Assembly (NCBI RefSeq): GCF_004135365.1
Contig: NZ_CP035492.1
Span: forward strand, 2,650,001 to 2,714,000
Source: Paenibacillus protaetiae
GTDB taxonomy: Bacteria > Bacillota > Bacilli > Paenibacillales > Paenibacillaceae
DNA length: 64,000 nt
Reading direction: 5' to 3'
Positions within the stretch are counted from its first letter, which is position 1; each line of letters begins with the position of its first letter. The notes below the pieces were generated by a model that was not told the origin of the DNA, did no database searches, and was given only the letters and a program-made list of their open reading frames with translations. Shown here one piece after another: positions 8,085 to 16,600 of this stretch. The translations under genes and the position numbers were made by a program.

Positions 8085-9198
8085 ATCCCGTCAAACGATT
8101 GAACCGTATGATGCTGCTTGCCGCCACACCGTTTCTCGGCATGCTGCTGTGGCTGTTTTTCTCAAGCGCCACTATCGAACTGTCGGAGGCCGCTTTTCCG
8201 GCGGTTCAACCGGCCGCTGCCGATGGGGCAGCCGGACAACAATCAGCCGGAGAATCTGAACCGCCGGCAGCGGCAGCTACAGCCAAACAGCTGCAGGACA
8301 GCTTAGACCAAGCGGCTGTAACCGCTCAGCAAACAAGCAAGTCGATCCAGAAGCAAATCCATCTGTACAACCAAACGAATGCCGATGTGAATCAGATGGT
8401 GTCGATAGCCGCTGCACAAGCAGAACGGCCGCTGCAAATTTACGACAACAATATTACAGTCAAGCTTGGCAAACCTGCGGCAACCATTAATTCCAGCAAG
8501 CTGAAGGCACAATTATTTTACATACATGCGCAAAACTTTGAAGGCTACGCTCTGAAAGTCAAGCTGAAGTCCGATAAAGCAATGACGATGGCGCTTGGCA
8601 ATGACCAGAACGGCGGCGCGGAAACAACGCTGCATGCCGTTAAACGTACAGGCGCTGCCATAGGCGTCAATGCCGGCGGATTTGCTGACGGCGGCGGCAA
8701 ACGGTACCCGCTGAGTACAACCATTGTAAACGGCAAATACGTAAACGGATTTGAAGCTTCATACACCGATCTTTTTTTTGCCGGTATTAATGAGGACAAT
8801 GAACTGGTCGGCGGCAATTACTCAAGCAAGGAGCAGCTGGATGCCGAGCATATCCGGTTTGGCGCTTCGTTTGTACCGATATTGCTTAAGCATGGCCAGC
8901 CGCAGTCGATTCCGGTGAAGTGGCAGACAAGCCCTGCAAGAGCACCTCGTACCGTCCTTGCGAACTATAAGGACGATCAGCTCCTGTTCCTTGTAGTCGA
9001 TGGCTACAACGAGAACGGAAGCTCAGGCGCCACGCTTTCGGAAATGCAAATTTTGCTGCAGCGGTACGGTGCGGTGGATGGCTACAATTTAGACGGGGCG
9101 GCTCCTCGACCCTTGTTTTTAACGGCAAAGTCATCAATCACCCATCGGACGGCGGACAGCTGCGCAAAATCGCCACTAACTTTTTGTTCTTTAAATAA
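8081..9198 (+). CDS. Phosphodiester glycosidase (NAGPA-domain) protein, frameshifted
   Basis: An N-terminal membrane or signal segment (MMLLAATPFLGMLLWLFFSS) and an Ala/Gln-rich linker lead to a phosphodiester glycosidase (NAGPA) domain: GVNAGGFADGGG, RAPRTVLA, LLFLVVDGYNENGSSGATL and GAVDGYNLDG. Directly after DG the frame breaks at a GGGG run (9095-9098). Adding one G gives GGGSSTLVFNGKVINHPSDG and a natural end at TAA 9196-9198, exactly the family's C-terminal pattern. As sequenced, the frame runs on to 9343 with unrelated residues. Family members remove sugar phosphodiester caps and are linked to cell-surface polysaccharide; the substrate here is unknown. The break is probably a base-calling error. 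Confidence 0.85.
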
Positions 9199-9202
9199 GT
9201 CC

Positions 9203-9248
9203 GGCGCTCTTTGTGCTTCCATAACACAGGAGCGCTTCTTCTTTTTTA
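9203..9248 (+). terminator. Rho-independent terminator after the glycosidase gene
   Basis: GCGCTC (9204-9209) pairs with GAGCGC (9230-9235), with an inner GTG/CAC pairing, and is followed by TTCTTCTTTTTT. It begins 5 bases after the corrected stop codon at 9198, which independently supports that stop. Confidence 0.7.
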
Positions 9249-9339
9249 CATTATTAGTGGAAACGCTGTCATTGCTGTGCCAGCCTTTTATGCGCCCAAT
9301 CGTCTTCCTTTCCTGGCCAAAGAATAGGAAAAAAAATGA

Positions 9340-9369
9340 TTGACTTATACAAGCACATATTTTTATAAT
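9340..9369 (+). promoter_or_regulatory. Sigma-A promoter of the marR-MFS operon
   Basis: TTGACT (9340-9345) and TATAAT (9364-9369) are separated by 18 bases, 58 bases before the MarR start codon. A strong match to the sigma-A consensus. Confidence 0.75.
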
Positions 9370-9384
9370 GTTTCTCATGCAAAT

Positions 9385-9400
9385 AGTTTAGTAATAAACT
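9385..9400 (+). promoter_or_regulatory. Candidate MarR operator
   Basis: A perfect inverted repeat AGTTTA-GTAA-TAAACT begins about 9 bases after the predicted transcription start and lies before the ribosome binding site. Autorepressing MarR regulators typically bind dyads of this size here, so it is a plausible site for the regulator encoded immediately downstream. Confidence 0.55.
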
Positions 9401-9426
9401 TTTTATCAATGAAAGGCAGGAGTTTC

Positions 9427-9900
9427 ATGAGCGATCCGCAAAATGAAATTCTCCAGCTTATCCTCTCGTATCGTGAAGTGAATCAAGCCCTATTCCAAAC
9501 GATGCTTAAAGCGGCGCAATGCAACAATGTAACGCCGGTGCAGCTGATGATGCTTCGGATTTTATCCGAGTCGCCTGGAATCAGCCTGCGGGAGGCGGCT
9601 GAGACCATTTGTCTTGGTTCAAGTACAACCAGCGGCATCATCGATCGTATGGTAAAAGCGGGAATGGTGATTCGGGAGAGAGGTCATAACGACCGCCGTT
9701 CGATTATGCTTCTATTATCAGAGAAAGGAGAAATGCTGTGGCAGCAAACAAGAGATATCTCCGTTAAAATGATGTCTCCTCTAACTGAAATGCCGGAGCA
9801 TGACCGTCTGGAAACGCAGCGTTTGAACCAAAGAGTAGTCAAGATATTACAGAAAGTAAGAGAGGTAATTAACAATGAATCAAGCAGCACCAGCATTTAA
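9427..9900 (+). CDS. MarR-family transcriptional regulator
   Basis: A 157-residue winged-helix protein. The DNA-binding core reads VTPVQLMMLRILSESPGISL, then REAAETICLGSSTTSGIIDRM (recognition helix) and a wing RERGHNDRRS, the standard MarR D-x-R region. The ATG at 9427 is preferred because GGCAGGAG lies 4 bases upstream; upstream methionines lack one. Its 3' end overlaps the exporter gene by 26 bases, indicating co-translation. It probably represses its own operon through the inverted repeat at 9385-9400, with release on binding a small phenolic or drug-like ligand. The ligand is unknown. Confidence 0.9.
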   Translation: MSDPQNEILQLILSYREVNQALFQTMLKAAQCNNVTPVQLMMLRILSESPGISLREAAETICLGSSTTSGIIDRMVKAGMVIRERGHNDRRSIMLLLSEKGEMLWQQTRDISVKMMSPLTEMPEHDRLETQRLNQRVVKILQKVREVINNESSSTSI

Positions 9901-11398
9901 AAGGGGCCCTATTGTCGCTTCCCTTTTGATTGGCGCATTTGTAGCTTTGCTGGCCCAAACGATTCTAAACGTAGCACTTCCAAGCATTATGGATGATTTA
10001 GACATCGGAGCTAACACAGCACAATGGCTGTCGACGGGCTACCTGCTCGTTAACGGTATCCTTATTCCAATCAGCGCATACTTAATCGACCGCTTTACGA
10101 CAAGACAGCTGTTTATTACAGCAGTTGGCTTATTCACAATTGGTACTATTATCAGTGCCGTTGCACCTAACTTCGGCATCCTGCTTACCGGACGCCTTGT
10201 TCAAGCAGCAGGCGCCGGCATTCTGATGCCGCTTATGTCGCTTGTATTCCTGACGATTTTCCCGGTTGAGGAACGCGGTAAAGCAATGGGTATGATGGGT
10301 CTTGCCATGATCTTCGCTCCGGCAGTCGGCCCTACGTTGTCCGGCTGGATCGTCGAACACCATTCGTGGCGCGTATTGTTCTACATCGTATTGCCGATCT
10401 CGCTGTTTGCCCTTATTTACGGCTCGTTCTCGATGAAGAACGTTACACGCAAATCGGATCCGAAACTCGACATTATGGGCGTTATTTTCTCCACGCTTGG
10501 CTTTGGCGGCCTGCTGTACGGCTTTAGCGATGCCAGCAACGACGGCTGGGGAAGCACAACTGTTATTGTCAGCCTGGTTGTTGGCGCGGTTTCGCTCATT
10601 TTATTTATCTGGCGCGAACTGGTGGCTGCAAAGCCGATCCTGGAATTCCGCGTATTTAAATATAATATGTTCTCGCTGACAACGGTCATCAACGTTATCA
10701 TTACGATGGCTATGTTCTCGGGCATGATTTTGCTTCCGATTTACTTGCAGCAAATCCACGGCTTTACGCCGCTCAAATCCGGTCTGCTGCTGTTGCCGGG
10801 CGCAATCCTGATGGGGATCATGTCTCCGATTACCGGTATTATTTTCGATAAAATCGGCGCACGCTGGCTTGCTGTTGTAGGCTTGATTATTACAGCAATA
10901 ACAACTTACGAGTTCAGCCGTCTGACGATTGAAACTTCGTACGGCCATATTATGCTGATGTACACGCTCCGCATGTTTGGTATGTCGATGCTCATGATGC
11001 CAATTCAAACAGCCGGCATGAACCAGCTGCCGCGCCGCTTGAACGCGCATGGTTCGGCGATGTCCCAGACGCTCCGGAACGTTGCAGGCGCGCTTGGCAC
11101 GGCATTCCTGGTTACGATTATGAGTAACGACACGACTTCCCAAGTGAAGAAGCTTGTGGTTCAAAACCAAGTGGATCCGTCCGATAAAGCAAAAATGGGC
11201 GAACTTACCATGCAAGCCATGGTTCACGGCATCAACTATGCATTCGTTGTCGCAACATGGATGGTCATTGCAGCTCTTGTACTTGCATTCTTTATTAAAA
11301 AGGCTACGCCTGCGGAAGACTTTGCTCCAACGGCTCAAGCTTCGGCTGCAGCTCCGGTAGGCGAAAAACAACAAGTTGCCACTACTTCTGCTGAGTAA
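9875..11398 (+). CDS. DHA2-family (EmrB/QacA) multidrug MFS transporter
   Basis: A 507-residue polytopic membrane protein, the usual length for 14-helix drug:proton antiporters. Visible family features are the N-terminal helix with ALLAQTILNVALPSIMDDL (EmrB-type motif), LSTGYLLVNGILIPISAYL, LTGRLVQAAGAGILMPL and GPTLSGWIVEHHSWRVLFYI (motif C region). An AGAGG ribosome binding site lies inside the end of marR, and the two genes overlap by 26 bases. It likely exports hydrophobic toxicants or antibiotics across the cytoplasmic membrane under MarR control. The C-terminal tail is Ala/Pro/Gln-rich and cytoplasmic. Confidence 0.9.
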   Translation: MNQAAPAFKRGPIVASLLIGAFVALLAQTILNVALPSIMDDLDIGANTAQWLSTGYLLVNGILIPISAYLIDRFTTRQLFITAVGLFTIGTIISAVAPNFGILLTGRLVQAAGAGILMPLMSLVFLTIFPVEERGKAMGMMGLAMIFAPAVGPTLSGWIVEHHSWRVLFYIVLPISLFALIYGSFSMKNVTRKSDPKLDIMGVIFSTLGFGGLLYGFSDASNDGWGSTTVIVSLVVGAVSLILFIWRELVAAKPILEFRVFKYNMFSLTTVINVIITMAMFSGMILLPIYLQQIHGFTPLKSGLLLLPGAILMGIMSPITGIIFDKIGARWLAVVGLIITAITTYEFSRLTIETSYGHIMLMYTLRMFGMSMLMMPIQTAGMNQLPRRLNAHGSAMSQTLRNVAGALGTAFLVTIMSNDTTSQVKKLVVQNQVDPSDKAKMGELTMQAMVHGINYAFVVATWMVIAALVLAFFIKKATPAEDFAPTAQASAAAPVGEKQQVATTSAE

Positions 11399-11431
11399 TA
11401 CAAGCGTATAATCGAACGCGCGCGTGTGAAT

Positions 11432-11482
11432 AAAGGCTTTCCCGAATGTCCAGCCGGACACAAGGGAAAGCCTTTCTTTTTT
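11432..11482 (+). terminator. Rho-independent terminator of the marR-MFS operon
   Basis: AAAGGCTTTCCC (11432-11443) pairs with GGGAAAGCCTTT (from 11464) and is followed by CTTTTTT. The hairpin starts 34 bases after the exporter stop codon. Confidence 0.85.
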
Positions 11483-11505
11483 ATACGTGCATCTCATATG
11501 CATGT

Positions 11506-11557
11506 CTCTTGTATGCCCGCCCGGGGCGGCAAGCCGAGACGGGCGGGCATACAAGAG
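11506..11557. repeat. 18-bp perfect inverted repeat
   Basis: CTCTTGTATGCCCGCCCG (11506-11523) and its exact complement (11540-11557) flank a 16-base GC-rich loop. There is no T-run on either side, so it is not a standard terminator. It lies in a gene-free stretch between two convergent genes. Confidence 0.8.
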
Positions 11558-11566
11558 GAGCCTGCG

Positions 11567-11610
11567 CGGTGTTCAATCGGTGTTCGATCAGTGTTCATTC
11601 GATGTTCCTG
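11567..11610. repeat. Four 11-bp direct repeats
   Basis: Consecutive units CGGTGTTCAAT, CGGTGTTCGAT, CAGTGTTCATT and CGATGTTCCTG start at 11567, 11578, 11589 and 11600. They share the core GTTC at helical-turn spacing. They begin 10 bases after the 18-bp inverted repeat. Function unknown; iterons of a binding protein or simple slippage are possible. The remainder, 11611-11770, shows nothing recognisable. Confidence 0.65.
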
Positions 11611-11772
11611 CGGCGTCCTGGCCGTCAGCCTCGTACCGGGCTGAGAGGCTGCCCTAAACCGGAAAAGCGCCGCATTCCCTTGCATTCCGGCGACTGTATA
11701 AGGGCATGCGGGATCATCGTGCAACATAAGCAGCTGCCTGCCCAAGCCAAACGGATGAATCCAACAACGACA

Positions 11773-11804
11773 AAGGCACCTGCGCCGGTCCGCGCAGGTG
11801 CCTT
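11773..11804 (-). terminator. Terminator hairpin after the purine permease gene
   Basis: AAGGCACCTGCGC pairs perfectly with GCGCAGGTGCCTT (13-bp arms, 6-base loop), 25 bases after the permease stop codon. On the minus strand it is followed by TTGTCGTTG, a poor T-tract; on the plus strand by ACTTTATTT. It could act in either direction. Confidence 0.6.
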
Positions 11805-11829
11805 ACTTTATTTCGTATTTTAACCGGTG

Positions 11830-13221
11830 TTACTCCGCACCAATAAAGATATAGCGGCAAATGATCAGAACTGCCAAAATCCACATCAGCCAGTGAACTT
11901 TGTACTTGGTTTCACCTTTGCCTGCCACATTCGAGATGACCGCCAGTACCACGTACGTGACGATGCCGAACGAAATGCCGTTCGCAATGTTGTACGTAAG
12001 AGGCATAAGCGAAATCGTCAGGAATGCCGGAATCGCATAAACTAGATCGGACCATTCGATTTCTTTCACGGCCTGCATCATGATTACGCCTACCATAATG
12101 AGCGCGGCATTCGTTGCCGAAGCCGGAATCAAGGCTACAACCGGAGCAAGGAACAACGAAAGCAGGAAGCATACGCCGGTAGTAACTGCCGTGAGGCCGG
12201 AACGTCCGCCTTGGGCAACGCCTGCGGAGCTTTCGACAAACGCCGTTACGGTGCTGGTGCCAAGCACTGCGCCGCCGCTTACCGCAACCGCATCCACAAA
12301 CATAGCTTTGCCGACGTTTTTGCGGCCTTTTTCTTTATCTTTCATCAGGCCGGCACGGTTAGCCGTACCTACCAAAGTGCCAAACGAATCGAACAATTCT
12401 ACAAACGTAAAGGTCAGGATAACCGTAACAAGACCTACTTCAAACATGCCTTTGAAATCGAAGTTCCAGAAGTTCAAGTCGCTGAAGTTCGGAACCCATG
12501 TTTTGCCGGAAAGCGTATCGTGGAAGTCCACTTGCCCCGCCAGCATTGCGATAACCGTTGTGCCAAGAATCCCCCACAGAATAGCGCCTGGCACACGAAG
12601 CACCAGCAGCACACCGATCAGGATAAGGCCGATTACCGTCATCGCCACGGTTCCGTCCGTAAAGTCGCCGATATGGATAACCGTTTCATTCGACGTTACA
12701 TTCGTATAGGTGTTAGCCGGAATATCTGAAAAGCTCGATACAGCGATGGTCATAATGCCGCTGCCTTTGAGGCCGATAATGGCGATAAACAAGCCGATAC
12801 CAACCGTAATGGCATTTTTCAGGCTGTCCGGAACAGCCGTAATGAGCATTTGGCGAATTTGCGTCACCGTCAAGATGAGGAAAATAATGCCCGACACAAA
12901 AACCGCCGTTAAACCGATAGACGGATCAATCGGCTTGTCCGTCGCTTTCGAAGCAATAACCGTAGATGCAAAATAAGCGTTAAGCCCCATGCCTGGAGCA
13001 AGCGCAACCGGGAAATTCACGAACAGGCCCATACAAATCGTGAAAATGCCGCCGGCAAGCGCAGTTGCAAGGAAGATGCTGTCCCAGGACAAACCGGATG
13101 GCGAAAGCACCAACGGATTGACAGCCAAAATATAAGCCATCGTCATAAACGTCGTCAGACCCGCCATAATTTCCGTTCGGATGTTCGTGCCCAGTTCTTT
13201 TAGGCGAAATAACCGTTCCAT
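11830..13221 (-). CDS. pbuG: NCS2-family purine permease (PbuG-like hypoxanthine/guanine)
   Basis: A 463-residue multi-span membrane protein of the AzgA-like branch of NCS2 permeases. Visible features include RTEIMAGLTTFMTMAYILAV near the N-terminus, the substrate-site region PVALAPGMGLNAYFA, and FVELFDSFGTLVGTANRAGL. The ATG at 13221 (MERLFRLKELGTN) matches where PbuG-type proteins begin and has GGGAGG upstream; an earlier in-frame start would lie upstream of that site. It imports hypoxanthine or guanine with protons. The purine riboswitch in its leader supports this substrate: the gene would be switched off when guanine is plentiful. Confidence 0.9.
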   Translation of the reverse strand: MERLFRLKELGTNIRTEIMAGLTTFMTMAYILAVNPLVLSPSGLSWDSIFLATALAGGIFTICMGLFVNFPVALAPGMGLNAYFASTVIASKATDKPIDPSIGLTAVFVSGIIFLILTVTQIRQMLITAVPDSLKNAITVGIGLFIAIIGLKGSGIMTIAVSSFSDIPANTYTNVTSNETVIHIGDFTDGTVAMTVIGLILIGVLLVLRVPGAILWGILGTTVIAMLAGQVDFHDTLSGKTWVPNFSDLNFWNFDFKGMFEVGLVTVILTFTFVELFDSFGTLVGTANRAGLMKDKEKGRKNVGKAMFVDAVAVSGGAVLGTSTVTAFVESSAGVAQGGRSGLTAVTTGVCFLLSLFLAPVVALIPASATNAALIMVGVIMMQAVKEIEWSDLVYAIPAFLTISLMPLTYNIANGISFGIVTYVVLAVISNVAGKGETKYKVHWLMWILAVLIICRYIFIGAE

Positions 13222-13290
13222 TGTTACTAAAAACCTCCCAATGTCATTGTGGCGATACGCCAAGCTTGCAAAAAATAAGCTGAAAACACG

Positions 13291-13380
13291 AAAGCCTAGG
13301 AATGATTGCGAATCGCATCATCACCTAGGCTTTGCAAAAACAGGGAAAGTATACCGCTGGACCGTGCGGAACTTTTCCTT
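13291..13380 (-). terminator. Expression platform of the guanine riboswitch
   Basis: Between aptamer and gene, on the minus strand, are two hairpins. GGAAAAGTTCCGC pairs with GCGGTATACTTTCC (about 13380-13341) and is followed by CTGTTTTT, a likely terminator. A second stem, AAAGCCTAGG pairing with CCTAGGCTTT (13333-13291), has an inner palindrome and a poor T-tract. One of them should be the ligand-dependent terminator. Confidence 0.55.
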
Positions 13381-13382
13381 TT

Positions 13383-13449
13383 TTCGTAGCCAGATCATTT
13401 ACGGTGATCTCGTAGAAACTCCAGGGCCGATTCCCAAGATTATACGAAG
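13383..13449 (-). promoter_or_regulatory. Guanine-class purine riboswitch aptamer
   Basis: The minus strand carries the conserved purine-aptamer core. P1 closes as CTTCGTA/TACGAA(G). The junctions read TATAATC, GGAGTTTCTAC and CCGTAAATGATCTGG. The specificity base in GGCTACG is C, which predicts guanine/hypoxanthine rather than adenine recognition (adenine aptamers have T/U there). It lies about 30 bases after a predicted transcription start and 160 bases before the purine permease, as for pbuG/xpt-type riboswitches in Bacillus. Confidence 0.93.
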
Positions 13450-13482
13450 TAGTATATATGCTGTTTGATTTTCGATTTTCAT

Positions 13483-13510
13483 TTTATAGGCTTAAAGGCG
13501 GATATGTCAA
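13483..13510 (-). promoter_or_regulatory. Promoter of the purine permease transcript
   Basis: On the minus strand TTGACA (13510-13505) and TATAAA (13488-13483) are spaced 16 bases apart. The start point would fall about 30 bases before the riboswitch. Confidence 0.65.
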
Positions 13511-13599
13511 TAGAAAACGAACATTATCCATAATATCCACGTTTAACATTCGGATATCTTCCACCTTTTGGAACCTGCTAACAGCAGCTTCCGACAGGT

Positions 13600-13627
13600 A
13601 CTGAAACTTACCGGGACTCATATATTA
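13600..13627 (+). promoter_or_regulatory. Possible sigma-K-like sporulation promoter
   Basis: CATATATTA (13619-13627) fits the sigma-K -10 pattern CATANNNTA. An AC pair (13600-13601) lies 17 bases upstream, the expected minimal -35. The match is short and could be chance, but it sits at the right distance before the DUF11 repeat protein. Confidence 0.3.
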
Positions 13628-13664
13628 GACCAACAGCAGCACGCAGAAGAAGGAGGGTGTTCGG

Positions 13665-16600
13665 GTGGCTTGCATAAACTTCAGCACAGCGAACGATTTT
13701 AACGTTTTCCTATTTAGCAATTTCCGATTGTTTAACACCTCGATTGGCGGCAGAGTCGCAGTAGGTGGTAATTTGGACTTCCAGAACCAGAACGTCGGCG
13801 TAGCGCTTCCGATTTCCACAACAAGGGCAGACCTCATCGTTAATGGCGCAATCAGCGCCGTTAACGGCGTCAATCATGGAAACACAATCATCAGCCCGAC
13901 TTCGGTCATTACAGCCTATACCATGACGAATCGCAACAATGTACCCGGCCAGCCTTTCCGAGATACGCTTATTAACTTTACGGAAATCCAAAACTATCTG
14001 CAATGCGCATCAGCCGGGTGGGGCGCTTTAGTCCCGAACGGCACGGCTGCCGTAGCTTTTAATAATATTACGCTGACAGGTACAGACCCCGCGTTCAATA
14101 TCATTACATTAGATGGTGCAGATGTTGCAAGATCGGGCGTTACACTTGCCGGTGCCAGCTCCGTCAATATTGTGGTACCGCCGGATTCTACTGTATTAAT
14201 TAATGTAACGGGCACAAGCGTTGGCCTTGGCAACTATTCTGTGTTTGTGAACGGCGTAACGCCCAGCAGCCCCGCTGCCGGCAGCAAGATCGTTTGGAAC
14301 TTTCCGCAAGCGGCTGCGCTTACGCATGGCAGCGGCCGTTATGTCGGAACGATTCTTGCTCCTTTTGCAGCTATAAGCGCCGCCGGCAGCGGTGAATTGC
14401 TCGGGCAGCTCATTGGCGTTTCCTATACCAACTTCCCTTTCTTTACCCTTACGATTGTTGACGCTTTATTTACCGGATGCCTGCCTGACATTACTTCATG
14501 CGGCGGACCGTCGCTTACGGTCACCAAGACAGTCGAAGGAGCATCCTCGTTTACCGGTACGCCCGGCACTCCTATTCGTTACCTTGTCACCGTTACGAAT
14601 AATGGAGCCATCCCGGTAACCAACGTTACGATCCTTGATTCCAAGCTTGGCATCCAGCAATCCGTACCTCTGATAGATACCGGCGAATCAATTCCAATTG
14701 TCATTGACTCAGAGGTGGAAGCCGGAAAGGCGGGCACCCAATACTCCAATACAGTGACGGTTAGCGGCGACCAGACTGCGATGATTAGTGCCAGCGTTAC
14801 TATTACAATTGCCGCTCTTCCCATTAACATCCAACTGAATAAAACAGCCAGCGTAGCTTCCGCCGTTCCTGGCGATCAAGTCATCTATACGTTTACGATT
14901 GTTAATCTCGGTAATTCCGACCTGCTGAACGTGCAGTTAACAGACCCCGCTATCGGCCTTAGCTTTAGCGCGCCGTCGTTTTTTGAAGGCGTCCTTACCC
15001 AGACTACCTTTACAATTCCTGCCGGTTTTACAGCAGGCACGTTTGAGAATACCGCCCGGCTGACCGCAAATAATTTGCCGGCACCCGGCTTTGTAGAGAG
15101 CAGCGAATCCATCGAAATTGTTCCTTCGCCTATCGCAGCAAGCTTCCGCAAAAGCGCCAATGTCACTTCTGTATTGCCCGGGGAAACGATTCAATATTTT
15201 TTTACCATTCAAAATAAATCTGCCGGATTGCTTCAATCCGTTGAGCTTAGCGATCCGTTATTAGATTTTACCCGGCAAATTGCTGAAATCAGCCCGAACA
15301 CAACGGTCGTTCTCAACGAATCCTTTACCGTACCGAACGGAACGGCAGCCGGCACAACCATTGACAATACTGCTGTGCTTAGCGGTTCCTTCGGTTCCTT
15401 AACAAGCAGCAATACAATAAGCGTGGAAGGCGATTCCCTTCTTGTGCTGACCAAGGATGAAAATGTCGAATTCGTCAACCCCGGCGACACGATCGTGTAT
15501 ACGATCAGAGCTTTTAACGGCGGCAATACAACGTTGACCGATATTGTTATTTTCGATGATCTGGCCGGCTTTCAGACTTTAATCCAATCGCTGCCTGACG
15601 GCCAGTCGCAAGATTTTGCCACTTCGGTTATCGTGCCGCAAGGAACTCCCTCCGGCACATTTATAACCAATGTCGTAGTTGCTCAGGCCAGCGGGATTCC
15701 CCCGGTCAGCTCCAGAGTTTCCGCTGTCGTTACCGACGTGCCTCTTCCTCCCGCTCCGCCAGTTCCGCCGTCGGCACCTGTCATTGTTGTAAATGGCACC
15801 GTCAGCTCCAGTACTGCCATTCCCGGGCAAACCGTTACCTTCCGTCTGGAAGCAACGAACCAGTCCTCGACTAACGCCCGCAACTTATTGCTGCAAGTGC
15901 CGCTGATCCATTACACGTCCGTCTTGGAAATTTTGGGACCAGGTGAAACCTTTATATTATCTATCGAGTTCACTATTCCGCAAGGCACCGATCCGGGAAC
16001 TCTGTTTACGTTAACCTTTATAGTCAGCTCCATCACCTTGTCGCCGCAGCAAATATCCATTTCGGTCGAAACTTTGCCGTTTGCGCAGCTTTCATTAACC
16101 AAAACAGCCAATCAAACGGAAGTCGTTCAAGGCGAAACCGTTATATTTAATGTGACCGGACAAAACACCGGCAATGTTTTGCTTGAAAATATTCAGTTTA
16201 CAGATGTTGCATTCCAACGAGAGTCCATAATTCAGCGGTTATCGGTCGGCACGATCGCAAGCTCATTCTTCAGCACAGTCGTAACAGAAACGCCCGGCAC
16301 CGTATTCTCCAATACCGCATCGGCAACCTCAAACCAGATCGGAAAGATCATCGCTGCCGACTCCTATACCGTCTTCGGCCTGCTGCTGCACAAGCAGACA
16401 CGCTCATCCTTCGTTTCCATCGGCGACACTATTTTTTACACCGTTACTCTGCTGAATCCGATGTCCATACAAGCCGCCGGCATCGTGTTCCGCGATCCGG
16501 TATCTCCAGCTGCAGCCGTTGTCCCCGGTTCCGTCCTTCTAAACGGGACGCCTGTTAACGATTCAGCGATAGAAACCGGGCTCCCAATCCCCGTGCTTGC

